A stretch of 64,000 bases of DNA from Burkholderia sp. BCC0322 (GTDB lineage Bacteria; Pseudomonadota; Gammaproteobacteria; Burkholderiales; Burkholderiaceae), in NCBI RefSeq assembly GCF_902833045.1, contig NZ_CADFDU010000004.1:124001-188000 (forward strand), given 5' to 3'. Below, one piece after another: positions 21,321-29,233 of this stretch. How positions within the stretch are numbered: the stretch's first letter is position 1; each line of letters starts with the position of its first letter. Both the position numbers and the translations under genes were made by a program. Below the pieces are notes generated by a model. It searched no databases and was not told the origin of the DNA. It saw only the letters and a program-made list of their open reading frames with translations.

Positions 21321-22213
21321 GCGAGCCCCCGCTGTGAGTCGCACTGACGGCAGAACGTGTCGATCAGTGCGGAATAGACGGCCGGTGCTTCCACGTAGCC
21401 CGCGTGGCCTGCTTGCGGAATCACCTGCAGCCCGACGTGTGCGGCCGCGGCGATCCGCTCGCACGCGGCGGGCGGCGTGATCGCGTCGTTCGCGCCGACG
21501 GCCACGGCCGTGCGGCCGCGAAAGCCGGCGAGATCGGTGGCGAGATCGGCGTTCGCGAGCAGATGCGTGGCCTGCGCATAGCCGGCCGGCACGATGCGCG
21601 CCATGTTCCAGCGCACCCACGCACGCGCCTCCTCGCTCGCGAAACCGGACAGCATGTTGCCGCTGCGCTGTTCGGCGAGCCCGGCCGGACCGAGTTCGGC
21701 AAGCATCGCGAGCCGCGCGTCGCGGCGCGATTCGCGCGTTTCAGCCGGGGCGCTGCCGTAGCCGCCCGCGGGCGACACCAGCAGCAGGCCGGCGATCCGC
21801 GCGGGCATCACGCGGGCGAGACCGCCCGCGATGATCGCGCCGAGCGAATGCCCGACCAGCACGCAGCGTTCGATGCGGAGTGCCTCGAGCCACGCGTTGA
21901 GCGATGCCGCGTAATCGGCGGCGGCCGGCGACGCGCCGTGCACCGGCGTCGACGCGCCGTAACCGGGCGCATCCCACGCGAGCACGCGCCGCGATGCGCC
22001 GAGCGTGTCGAGCTGGCGGACCCACGATGCGGCGCCCGAGCCGATCCCGTGCAGCAGCACGACGGGCAGCGCACGGCCTGCATGCTGCGCGCCGGCCTCG
22101 CGGTAGCCGATCGTGCCCGCCGCGCCGGCCGCGCAACGCTGTTCGGGAAACTGCCCGAGCAGCGCGGCGAATGCCGCGGTGCGGTCGCGTTCACGTTTGT
22201 CGATGACACTCAT
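21317..22213 (-). CDS. Alpha/beta hydrolase
   Basis: A 298-residue alpha/beta hydrolase with oxyanion-hole motif VVLLHGIGSG, nucleophile elbow VGHSLGAI (Ser123), an acid in VAVGANDAITPP and the catalytic His in IPQAGHAGYVEAP. In meta-cleavage pathways such enzymes hydrolyse the ring-fission product made by the extradiol dioxygenase, and this is its likely role here. Other possibilities are an enol-lactone or ester hydrolase. Confidence 0.92.
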   Translation of the reverse strand: MSVIDKRERDRTAAFAALLGQFPEQRCAAGAAGTIGYREAGAQHAGRALPVVLLHGIGSGAASWVRQLDTLGASRRVLAWDAPGYGASTPVHGASPAAADYAASLNAWLEALRIERCVLVGHSLGAIIAGGLARVMPARIAGLLLVSPAGGYGSAPAETRESRRDARLAMLAELGPAGLAEQRSGNMLSGFASEEARAWVRWNMARIVPAGYAQATHLLANADLATDLAGFRGRTAVAVGANDAITPPAACERIAAAAHVGLQVIPQAGHAGYVEAPAVYSALIDTFCRQCDSQRGLA

Positions 22214-22231
22214 TGCTTCACCGGCTCCGTC

Positions 22232-22759
22232 TCAGCGCTTGATCTTCGCGAGCGGCGAATCGGGCGGATACGTCGGCGTGATCGGCTTCGGCGAACCGAG
22301 CATCACGCACATCAGCGCGTCTTCCTCGCCGATGTTGATTTCCGTGCGATACACGCCCGGCGGCACCGAGATCAGGTCGCGCTCGCCGAGGATCGCTTCC
22401 CACGTCTCGCCGTCGCGCTCGCAGATCACCTTCATCTTGCCGCGCAGCACGAAGAAGATTTCTTCCACGTCGATATGGATGTGGCTCGGGCCGATGTTGC
22501 CGGCCGGGATGACCATCGTCGAGAACGTGAAGCCGCCGGCCGGCACCGTGTTGACGTCCTTCGCGACGCCCGTGCCGCCCGTGCCGACGTAGCGCATCTG
22601 CGCGCGGCGGTACTTCGGGTCGCAGTCGGCCTGGAACTTCAGTGCGTCCCAGTCGTAGCGCCGCGTCGCGTAGCGCGCCACGCGCCCTTCCATCCAGTCG
22701 TTGAAGCTTGCGCCTTCCGGCTGGTCCCACGACTTGCGTTCGAGATCGGCGTCCGCCAT
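22232..22759 (-). CDS. Cupin-domain protein
   Basis: A 175-residue single-cupin protein. The two cupin motifs are recognisable: PSHIHIDVEEIFFVLRGKMKV (G-x5-H-x-H-x3-4-E-x6-G) and the second block DLISVPPGVYRTEIN, in which the usual His is replaced by Tyr. Cupins of this type are dioxygenases, isomerases or sugar/hydroxy-acid binding proteins. The ATG at 22757-22759 follows an ideal AAGGAG at 7 bases. It lies between the SDR and the hydrolase in the operon, so a step on a pathway intermediate is likely. Confidence 0.88.
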   Translation of the reverse strand: MADADLERKSWDQPEGASFNDWMEGRVARYATRRYDWDALKFQADCDPKYRRAQMRYVGTGGTGVAKDVNTVPAGGFTFSTMVIPAGNIGPSHIHIDVEEIFFVLRGKMKVICERDGETWEAILGERDLISVPPGVYRTEINIGEEDALMCVMLGSPKPITPTYPPDSPLAKIKR

Positions 22760-22788
22760 CGTCAACTCCTTCATCAAGGGTGAAAACA

Positions 22789-23559
22789 TCAATTCATCAC
22801 GAAGCCGCCGTTCACCGGCAGCAGTTGCCCCGTCACGAAGCGCGCGCCGTCCGACAGCAGGAACAGCACCGGGCCCGTCACGTCGTCGGGCACCTGTGCG
22901 CGCGTCAGCGCGCGGCCCTGCATGTAGAACGCGTGGCGCTCGGCCGGCACGTACGCGGTTGCCTCGACTTCGGTGAGCCCCGGCGCGATCGCGTTGACCG
23001 TCACGCCGTGCGCGCCGAACTCGCGCGCCTGCGCATGCGTCATCGCGATCACCGCGCCCTTGCTCGCGACGTACGCGAGCAGCTTCGGTGCGCCCCACAG
23101 CGCGGTGTCCGATGCGAGGTTCACGATCGCGCCGCGACCCGATTGCGCGAGGTACGGCAGCGCCGCATTGCTGACGAGCCACACGCCGCGCACGTTCACG
23201 TTCATCACGGCGTCCCACGTCGGCACGTCGAGCTCGGTCGACAGCTTGCCGCCCGAGTTCGTGATCGCCGCGTTGTTGATCAGCGCGTCGATGCCGCCGA
23301 GCGCCGCCGCGCCCTGCGCGACGAACGCGGTGACGCTCGCCGGATCGGCGAGATCGAGCGCGACGAAATGCGCGACATGGCCGGCTTTGGCGAGTTGCGC
23401 GGCAAGCGCACGGCCTTCGTCGGCCAGCACGTCGCCGAACGCGACCTGCGCGCCCGCTTCGACGAGCGCCGTCACGAACGCCGCGCCGAGCCCGCGCGCG
23501 CCGCCCGTGACGAGCACGCGGCGCCCCGCGAGCGACACGACCGGAGCGCGCTCAGCCAT
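22789..23559 (-). CDS. SDR dehydrogenase, probable cis-diol dehydrogenase
   Basis: A 256-residue classical SDR with an intact tetrad: cofactor motif VTGGARGLGAAF, NNA motif, catalytic Ser (NLASDTALWG) and Y-x3-K (LLAYVASKGAV). It directly follows the Rieske oxygenase with an 8-base overlap, the usual position of the dehydrogenase that rearomatises the cis-dihydrodiol to a catechol. That assignment is by context. The ATG at 23557-23559 (M-A-E-R-A-P) is chosen; the longer open frame is Arg-rich. Confidence 0.92.
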   Translation of the reverse strand: MAERAPVVSLAGRRVLVTGGARGLGAAFVTALVEAGAQVAFGDVLADEGRALAAQLAKAGHVAHFVALDLADPASVTAFVAQGAAALGGIDALINNAAITNSGGKLSTELDVPTWDAVMNVNVRGVWLVSNAALPYLAQSGRGAIVNLASDTALWGAPKLLAYVASKGAVIAMTHAQAREFGAHGVTVNAIAPGLTEVEATAYVPAERHAFYMQGRALTRAQVPDDVTGPVLFLLSDGARFVTGQLLPVNGGFVMN

Positions 23560-24622
23560 TCGAGGACTCCGCCGCGGCCTGCGCCGCGCGATGCGCGTCG
23601 AGCGCGGAGAGATGCTCCTGCGCACGCGTGCGCAGCATCCGGCGCACGCGCGTCATGCCGACGTCGTGCTGGTACAGGTATTCGTGATCGCGCGCATTCG
23701 GCGCGAGGCTTTCGAGGACGTAGCGGTCCTGCTCGAGCACGTCCCAGTGCAGGCCCTCGAGGCGGTTGCGGTACATGAAGCGCCACACGTCGCGCTGCCA
23801 GCCGCTGACCTTGCGCGTGCGCCAGAAGTAGACCTGGCAGTTGTCGCCGTCGACCGGCGTCGCGAAGCCGATGATCCCGAAGTTGCCGCCCGGGCCGAAC
23901 TTCTGCTTGTACGGGATCGCGAGGCGCATCCACAGGCAGCCCGTTTCGCCGAGCTCGACCCAGTCGAAGTTCACGTCGCGCTGGCCGATCTTCTCGAACA
24001 TCAGGCCCGTTTCCGTCTTGCGCACGCGCATCTCGGCCTGTTTGTCGCCTTCGGCCATCGAGTGCGAGGTGGCGTGCAGGTATGCGCCGTGCATCGGGTC
24101 CATCACGTTGTCGATCGCGTACTGGTAATTGCACTTCCAGTTCGACACGCACAAGAAGTGGCCGTACTCGTCCTCGACCAGTTCCTCGGGCAGGTTCAGC
24201 GGCGCAGGCTCGCCGTGCGCTTCGTCGCCGAACCACAGGAAGATCGCCCCGGCCTTCTCCTCGACCGGATACGACTTCACGCACTTCATGCCTTCGAGCG
24301 GACAGTTCGATACGGCCGGCACGCGGTTGACCGTGCCGCCGCCGTCGACTTCGATGCCGTGATACCAGCAGGCAATGTTGCCGCCGAGGTTCCAGCCGAG
24401 CGACAGGCGCGCGCCGCGGTGCGGGCAGCGATCCTCGAGCGCGTGAACCTTGCCGTCGTGATCGCGCCACAGCACGATCTGCTCGGACAGGCGCGTGAGG
24501 CCGACCGGTGCATTCGACACCTGCCAGCTCGGCGCGACGGGATACCAGTAGTTCTTGATGCCGCGGTCGAGGTAGTCACGGACCGGGTCGTGTTGGGCTG
24601 CGTGTTGTACGGGGGACGTCAT
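23552..24622 (-). CDS. Rieske non-heme iron oxygenase, alpha subunit
   Basis: A 356-residue terminal oxygenase. The Rieske 2Fe-2S cluster is held by Cys66-x-His68 (CPHRGA) and Cys85-x2-His88 (CWYHG); the mononuclear iron by the D175-P-M-H178 and H183 pattern (NVMDPMHGAYLH). No beta subunit gene is present, so it is probably an alpha-only trimer of the oxygenase/demethylase class (vanillate, phthalate, carbazole type). Electrons should come from the ferredoxin at 24988 and the reductase at 13401. It hydroxylates or demethylates an unidentified aromatic substrate. Confidence 0.95.
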   Translation of the reverse strand: MTSPVQHAAQHDPVRDYLDRGIKNYWYPVAPSWQVSNAPVGLTRLSEQIVLWRDHDGKVHALEDRCPHRGARLSLGWNLGGNIACWYHGIEVDGGGTVNRVPAVSNCPLEGMKCVKSYPVEEKAGAIFLWFGDEAHGEPAPLNLPEELVEDEYGHFLCVSNWKCNYQYAIDNVMDPMHGAYLHATSHSMAEGDKQAEMRVRKTETGLMFEKIGQRDVNFDWVELGETGCLWMRLAIPYKQKFGPGGNFGIIGFATPVDGDNCQVYFWRTRKVSGWQRDVWRFMYRNRLEGLHWDVLEQDRYVLESLAPNARDHEYLYQHDVGMTRVRRMLRTRAQEHLSALDAHRAAQAAAESSNG

Positions 24623-24674
24623 CAGTGTGCTCCGGATGCGGTTGTCGTCGGGTCGGCTGCCAGCGCTCAAGCGG

Positions 24675-24986
24675 TCATTCCGCGAGCGAGGCCATTTCGG
24701 CGCGGAAGCGCTCGGCGGTCCACACCGTGCCGTCCGGCGCGCGGAAACCGATGCGGTTCAGGCCCGCGACGACATCGTCCAGCTCGATCGCGCCGGCTTC
24801 GAACACGCGCTCGAGCGCATCGCCGAGGTCGTTTTCGTACTGGGTCGGTGCGGCCTTGCGGTTCTGCCAGACCTGGTTCTCGACCTGGCCGGGGATCTCG
24901 ATCTGCCCCTTGCCCGCGACGTTGTTCGGCTGCGGCGCCACCCACGGCTTCAGGAAGGGATTGAAGTTGACGGTCGCTTCTTTCAT
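24675..24986 (-). CDS. Small protein with recombinase-like helix-turn-helix
   Basis: A 103-residue protein between ferredoxin and oxygenase genes. Residues about 75-103 (LNRIGFRAPDGTVWTAERFRAEM) resemble the N-G-x5-G-x-x-W-T motif that ends serine-recombinase domains; the N-terminal part (FNPFLKPWVAPQPNN) is unlike recombinases and no catalytic Ser is present. Position, one base after the ferredoxin stop, suggests an accessory role in the oxygenase system rather than DNA recombination. Confidence 0.75.
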   Translation of the reverse strand: MKEATVNFNPFLKPWVAPQPNNVAGKGQIEIPGQVENQVWQNRKAAPTQYENDLGDALERVFEAGAIELDDVVAGLNRIGFRAPDGTVWTAERFRAEMASLAE

Positions 24987-24987
24987 G

Positions 24988-25305
24988 TCATTCCACCTTG
25001 ATCTGGATTTCCTCGCCGGCGAGACGCACCGCGTACTGCTTCAGTGCGCGTCCGCCCGGCCCCTTCAGGCATTCGCCCGTCTTGATGTCGAACACGGCCT
25101 CGTGCAGCGGGCATTCGACCGTGCCTTCGTCGACGAACCCCTGCGTCAGCAGCGCGTACGCATGCGGGCATACGTTCTCGAGCGCATACACGTCGTCGCC
25201 GACACGGTAGATCCCGATTTCGACACCGTCGGCTCGCTTGAACTCGATCGGCGTGTCTTCCGACAGCGCGCCGGCGTGCCCGGCGCAAACCCATTGTTCA
25301 GACAT
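24988..25305 (-). CDS. Rieske-type ferredoxin
   Basis: A 105-residue 2Fe-2S Rieske ferredoxin of the BphA3/NdoA type, ligands Cys46-x-His48 (VCPHAY) and Cys65-x2-His68 (CPLHEA). It carries electrons from the FAD reductase to the oxygenase alpha subunit. First gene of the leftward operon, with GGAAGGG before the ATG, about 70 bases from the predicted transcription start. Confidence 0.95.
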   Translation of the reverse strand: MSEQWVCAGHAGALSEDTPIEFKRADGVEIGIYRVGDDVYALENVCPHAYALLTQGFVDEGTVECPLHEAVFDIKTGECLKGPGGRALKQYAVRLAGEEIQIKVE

Positions 25306-25348
25306 CTCACACCCTTCCTTCTGATCGACTCTCGGTTTGTTCCGATTT

Positions 25349-25388
25349 GTTCCATATCCGGAACGTCAGTTTATGGATGGTGATTATA
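25349..25388 (-). promoter_or_regulatory. Catabolic operon promoter -10 and IclR-type operator
   Basis: On the minus strand a consensus -10 TATAAT occupies 25383-25388; the -35 is poor. About 12 bases past the expected start lies GTTCC-ATATCC-GGAAC (25349-25364), a 16-bp inverted repeat with an extra direct TTTGTTCC half-site next to it. A matching site sits at the divergent porin promoter. A weak -35 plus an operator in the transcribed leader suggests repression with possible activation from upstream. Confidence 0.65.
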
Positions 25389-25584
25389 GGAGCGAGTTTC
25401 CACGAGTAAAACAAAAAGCTGCACGTCCTAGGGAAAACACCGACCGCTGGATCGACGATCGCTTTCGCCTGCCTTATCGAATGTAATTTTTTGTTGTAAG
25501 ACGGGTATTTACCGGCTTTTTCGGGACATCAGGCGCCGCTGCCGGGCATCGGTCGGCAACCCATCCGTCCCGAAAAAATTATTT

Positions 25585-25649
25585 TTGACTCGGTGCTCGA
25601 CGCCTCTATACTCCATTCCATCAGAGGCACACTGTTCCTTATATGGAAC
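25585..25649 (+). promoter_or_regulatory. Porin promoter and IclR-type operator
   Basis: TTGACT (25585-25590), 16-bp spacer and TATACT (25607-25612) form a good sigma-70 promoter. The operator GTTCC-TTATAT-GGAAC (25634-25649) lies about 22 bases after the -10, the same geometry as at the divergent operon. The pair fits binding by one or both IclR paralogues encoded nearby. The 220 bases between the two promoters hold no gene. Confidence 0.7.
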
Positions 25650-25749
25650 ATACGAATGCCCGCTCGATGGCGAAAACGCGCGACGGCCGGCCGTTCCCGC
25701 GCATGCCGCCACGACACGTTTTCATCAGGTTGGAGATTCAGGAGATCAA

Positions 25750-26829
25750 ATGGTCAAGCATGCGGTAGCAGCAGCAGTGATCGGATTGGGCGCCGCGTCG
25801 GGCGCGTGGGCGCAGAGCAGCGTGACGCTGTACGGCAGCACGGATGCGGGCGTCGCGTACGTGAACAATGTCGGCGGCCATGCGAAATGGGCGATGATCC
25901 AGGGCAACACGCAGCCCGATCGGTGGGGCCTGAAGGGCAAGGAAGACCTCGGCAATGGCCTGTCGGCGATCTTCCAGCTCGAAAACGGCTTCTATACGAA
26001 CAATGGCCAGTTCGCGACCGCGAACACGATCTGGAACCGCGCGGCGTTCGTCGGCCTCGGCTCGGAGCGCTACGGCACGCTGACGCTCGGCCGCCAGACG
26101 CCGCTGTCGTTCGACTATCTCGATCCGCTCAGCACCGCCTACCTCGCGCTGAGCTGGTACGCGTTCCACCCCGGCAACATCGACGGGCTCGCCGCGACCG
26201 GCAACGTGCCGTACAACAACGCGGTCAAGTACCGTTCGCCGACCTTCGCGGGCTTCTCGGCCGCGGCGACGATGGCGCTCGGCAACACGACGAACTTCTC
26301 GACCGGCAAGTCGCTCGGCGTCGCGCTGAACTATGCGAACGGGCCATTCAAGGCGTCGGCCGTGTACTCGAACGAGCACGACCGCTCGATCCTGATCAGC
26401 ACGACCGGCATCACGTCGTTCCAGGGGCAGAACACCGCGAACGGCTACACCGCAAGCAAGGTCGAGAACATTGGCGCGGGCGCGTCCTACCAGTTCGGCG
26501 ACTTCCTCGTGCACGGCCTGTACACGCGCACGAAGATGCAGTCGAACGGCTTCTCGGACACGTTCCAGAGCTACGACGCGGGTGTGAACTACCGCAGCAG
26601 CGCGTTCAACACGATCGCGGGCGGCGCGGCGACCACGACGCTGGCCGGCCGCCGCTGGACGCAGGCCGAGCTCGGCGACATCTATTCGCTGTCGAAGCGC
26701 ACGCAGTTGTATGCAAACGTGCTGTACGAACACGGCTCGGGCGGCGCGAAAGCCGCGTTCTTCACGGCAGGCGTGTCGAGCACCGCGAACCAGGTGATCG
26801 TGCTCACCGGGATCCACCACTCGTTCTGA
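25750..26829 (+). CDS. Outer-membrane porin (OpcP/Gram-negative porin family)
   Basis: A 359-residue trimeric 16-strand porin of the beta-proteobacterial type. Signal peptide M-V-K-H-A-V to G-A-W-A; mature start QSSVTLYGSTDAGVAYV is diagnostic. The constriction-loop precursor region (GRQTPLSFDYLDPLSTAY) and the terminal Phe of IHHSF, needed for outer-membrane assembly, are present. The ATG follows CAGGAG. Divergent from and probably co-regulated with the aromatic operon, so it likely admits the substrate. Confidence 0.95.
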   Translation: MVKHAVAAAVIGLGAASGAWAQSSVTLYGSTDAGVAYVNNVGGHAKWAMIQGNTQPDRWGLKGKEDLGNGLSAIFQLENGFYTNNGQFATANTIWNRAAFVGLGSERYGTLTLGRQTPLSFDYLDPLSTAYLALSWYAFHPGNIDGLAATGNVPYNNAVKYRSPTFAGFSAAATMALGNTTNFSTGKSLGVALNYANGPFKASAVYSNEHDRSILISTTGITSFQGQNTANGYTASKVENIGAGASYQFGDFLVHGLYTRTKMQSNGFSDTFQSYDAGVNYRSSAFNTIAGGAATTTLAGRRWTQAELGDIYSLSKRTQLYANVLYEHGSGGAKAAFFTAGVSSTANQVIVLTGIHHSF

Positions 26830-26861
26830 ACGAAGCCGGGCGTTCGCCGCCTGAAACGACA

Positions 26862-26887
26862 AGAGCGGCCCGCGGGCCGCTCTTTTT
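26862..26887 (+). terminator. Porin terminator
   Basis: Stem AGAGCGGCCC/GGGCCGCTCT with a 2-nt loop followed by TTTT on the plus strand. It sits 33 bases after the porin stop and just before the convergent IclR gene. Confidence 0.88.
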
Positions 26888-26927
26888 CATTTGTGCGCGG
26901 CCTTTGCACGGCCGCGCATCGCAACAC

Positions 26928-27821
26928 TCAGAACATCGCGACCTTGTGGCGCGCGTGCGCGAATGTCGGATCGCTTTCGAGCGGACGATAGTTCAACCGC
27001 TGTGACAGGTCGACCGCCGCGCCGCACACGGCCTCGACGAGCCGTTCCTTCTCGCGGGCCTCGCCGATCTCCGAGCGCGGCACCGTGGCTGTGATCGCCG
27101 CGACGATCGAGCCCGAATGATCGCGTACGGGCGCGGTGACCGCCGAAATGCCGCTCTCGAATGCCGCCTCGCTCACCGCATAGCCGAGCCGCGCATAGTG
27201 GCGCACGCGTTCGTACAGCTCGTCGACGGTGCCCGGCGTGCGCTCGGTGAACTGCTCGAGGCGCTTTTCCGGGTAGAGCTGGCGCAGTGCGTCTCGCGTC
27301 AGGTCGCCCATCAACACGTGGCCGTGCACCGTGGCATGCGCGGGCAGGCGCGTGCCGACGTGCACCTTCACCGAACCGAACATCGACGCGTTGCTCTGCG
27401 CCTTCGCGACGAACACGACGTCGCGCTGGTCGCGGATCAGCAGATGCGTCGACAGGCCGGTCGCATCGCGCAGCCGTTCGAGCACGGGCCCGCCGAGATC
27501 GGTCAGTTCGAGCGAATTCAGGTATTCGAAGCCGAGCCGCAGCACGCCGACACCGAGCCGGAAATAGCGGTCGCCATTCACGCGCTCGAGGAAACCGAGC
27601 GCTTCGAGGGTCTGCAGCAGGCGGAACGTGGTCGTGCGCGGAATGCCGATGCGCTTCGACAGCTCGGGCGCGCCGAGCACCGGCTCGCGCGCGGAGAATT
27701 CGGCGAGGATCCGCAGCCCGCGTTCGAGCCCCGGCACCAGGTAGGACGACGCGCCGCCATGCGATTCGTCGTCGCCGGGCGCCGCGGTTTCAGGTGCGCC
27801 GCTCATCGTTGTCTTGACCAT
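26928..27821 (-). CDS. IclR-family transcriptional regulator
   Basis: A 297-residue IclR protein, winged helix-turn-helix (LSKRIGIPRTTTFRLLQTLEALG) plus effector domain (TVHGHVLMGDLTRDA; LGYAVSEAAFESGISAVTAPV). It is a close paralogue of the in-operon IclR at 20463-21320, with nearly identical DNA-recognition helices, so both probably see the same GTTCC-N6-GGAAC sites. Start is uncertain between two methionines six codons apart; neither has a strong ribosome binding site. Convergent with the porin gene. Confidence 0.93.
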   Translation of the reverse strand: MVKTTMSGAPETAAPGDDESHGGASSYLVPGLERGLRILAEFSAREPVLGAPELSKRIGIPRTTTFRLLQTLEALGFLERVNGDRYFRLGVGVLRLGFEYLNSLELTDLGGPVLERLRDATGLSTHLLIRDQRDVVFVAKAQSNASMFGSVKVHVGTRLPAHATVHGHVLMGDLTRDALRQLYPEKRLEQFTERTPGTVDELYERVRHYARLGYAVSEAAFESGISAVTAPVRDHSGSIVAAITATVPRSEIGEAREKERLVEAVCGAAVDLSQRLNYRPLESDPTFAHARHKVAMF

Positions 27822-28103
27822 GTGGACATGGACGGTAGGAAATCAGTCACGAAACAGGCACGGATCGTCGTGGACGGCCGGTCATGCCGCCCCGGCGCGC
27901 ACGCGGTTGCATCCGCGCGCTTCGCCGCGACGCAGCATGCGCCGCCACGACTCCATGAAGAGTCATTCACGGTCGAGAGGATAGCAGTGATGGACAGCGC
28001 GACGCCATGCGGAAATCGCCGGACGGCCGGTAGCGGCCGCGTGCGCGGCGAGCGGCCCACGGATCGCGGCCGGCGCGGCCTGCTGCGCCGGGAGGCGCGT
28101 GTG

Positions 28104-28583
28104 TTACAGGCGCGACAGATGAACCCGAATGTTCGCGCGGTCGTACGTAAAGCCGCCGGCCGCGGCCGGTTCGAGCACGCGTGCCAGGTCGACCGCATAC
28201 CGCCATCCGCTGCCGAGGAGCCCGCCGTTCACGGCCCGGATCGCGGTGCCGCCGACGGCGATCGCCGCATGAAAGACCGAGCCGCCGCGCGAGAAGCCGA
28301 CCGCGGTCCCGGCCGGAATGTTCGCGCGCCCGTCCCATTCGCTGCCGTTCTCGAAGTTGAACCGCGGCCGCCAGTGCTGACCGATCGTGTCGAGCAGCGT
28401 GTTGGGCGTGATCAGCGCGTCGGCGCGCATCAGATACCGCACATAGGCCGCGGCGTCGTAGCAGACGCCGCCGGAAACATACGTGTTGATGTCGGCCGTG
28501 CCGGCTATCAGCGCCTGCGCGTGTCTCTGCCGCTCGGGGAAACCGAACTGGGCGACCTGCGCGCCCAACGGGGTCAATTGCAT
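28104..28583 (-). CDS. Hypothetical protein with Cys/His hydrolase-like pattern
   Basis: A 159-residue protein without signal peptide. Cys41 opens a helix (GGVCYDAAAYVRYLM) and His105 begins a strand (SVFHAAIAVGGTAIRAVNGG), an arrangement seen in NlpC/P60 and other papain-like Cys-His hydrolases. That resemblance is weak and no third catalytic residue can be assigned with certainty. AGGAG lies 7 bases before the ATG at 28581-28583. Preceding bases 27822-28103 hold no recognisable feature. Not obviously part of the secretion island. Confidence 0.6.
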   Translation of the reverse strand: MQLTPLGAQVAQFGFPERQRHAQALIAGTADINTYVSGGVCYDAAAYVRYLMRADALITPNTLLDTIGQHWRPRFNFENGSEWDGRANIPAGTAVGFSRGGSVFHAAIAVGGTAIRAVNGGLLGSGWRYAVDLARVLEPAAAGGFTYDRANIRVHLSRL

Positions 28584-28686
28584 GGGTGGCTCCTGTGGAA
28601 GCAGCGGGGCGTCGTCGCCCCGCCAACGCAATAACCTCATATCTTATTACGATATCCGGCCTGGTCCGCGCGCACGGCTCCGTACG

Positions 28687-29169
28687 TCACGGCATGCGCG
28701 CCGCCGAGGCCGGCGCGGCGGCGGCCGCATCTGGATTCGGCGCGAGCCGCAGGCGCACGCGCAGCGGCTGCAGCATGTCGGGCGGCGGCGGCTCCGTCAG
28801 CGGGCCGGCGGTGAGCAGTTGCCGCAGCGTCGCGTCCGCGTCGGGATCGCCGAGCGACGCGAACTCGACGCGCGTGACGGCGCCGTTCGTGCCGATCCAC
28901 GCGCGCACGACGATCGCGGGCGGCGGCGCCTCGGCGCTCGCATTCAATACGCGCGCTTCGAGATAGCGGTGCAGACGATCGGCCGCGTCGCCGTCGGCTT
29001 CGAGCCACGTCTGGAACTGCTGCCCGGCGAGCTGTCCGTAGCGGATCCACGTTTGCGGCACGTCGGCCGTCTGTGCGACGGCCATCGACACGCCGCCTGC
29101 GAAAAGCGCCCACGCGACGACGATCGCCCGCCACCCACCGGATACGCCCCACTGCTGCATTCGCTTCAT
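28687..29169 (-). CDS. Exported TonB C-terminal-like protein
   Basis: A 160-residue protein with signal peptide (hydrophobic core to SMAVAQ) and a region IVVRAWIGTNGAVTRVEFASLGDPDADATL that follows the TonB/TolA C-terminal beta-alpha-beta pattern (strand, x-G-x-V, strand, polar turn, D-x2-L helix). It lacks a transmembrane anchor and proline spacer, so it is soluble in the periplasm. Strong GGAGG precedes the ATG. It is the last gene of the leftward block that starts at the TpsB gene. Confidence 0.7.
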   Translation of the reverse strand: MKRMQQWGVSGGWRAIVVAWALFAGGVSMAVAQTADVPQTWIRYGQLAGQQFQTWLEADGDAADRLHRYLEARVLNASAEAPPPAIVVRAWIGTNGAVTRVEFASLGDPDADATLRQLLTAGPLTEPPPPDMLQPLRVRLRLAPNPDAAAAAPASAARMP

Positions 29170-29233
29170 CCCGCCTCCCGTTTCGACGATGCGCCGACGC
29201 GCCGCGTTGCGTCGCCCGCTCGTCCTGCAACCC

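Noticed and set aside
24675-24986. Site-specific recombinase
   Set aside because: Only a short C-terminal helix-turn-helix-like segment is present; no catalytic domain, and the gene is embedded in the Rieske operon.
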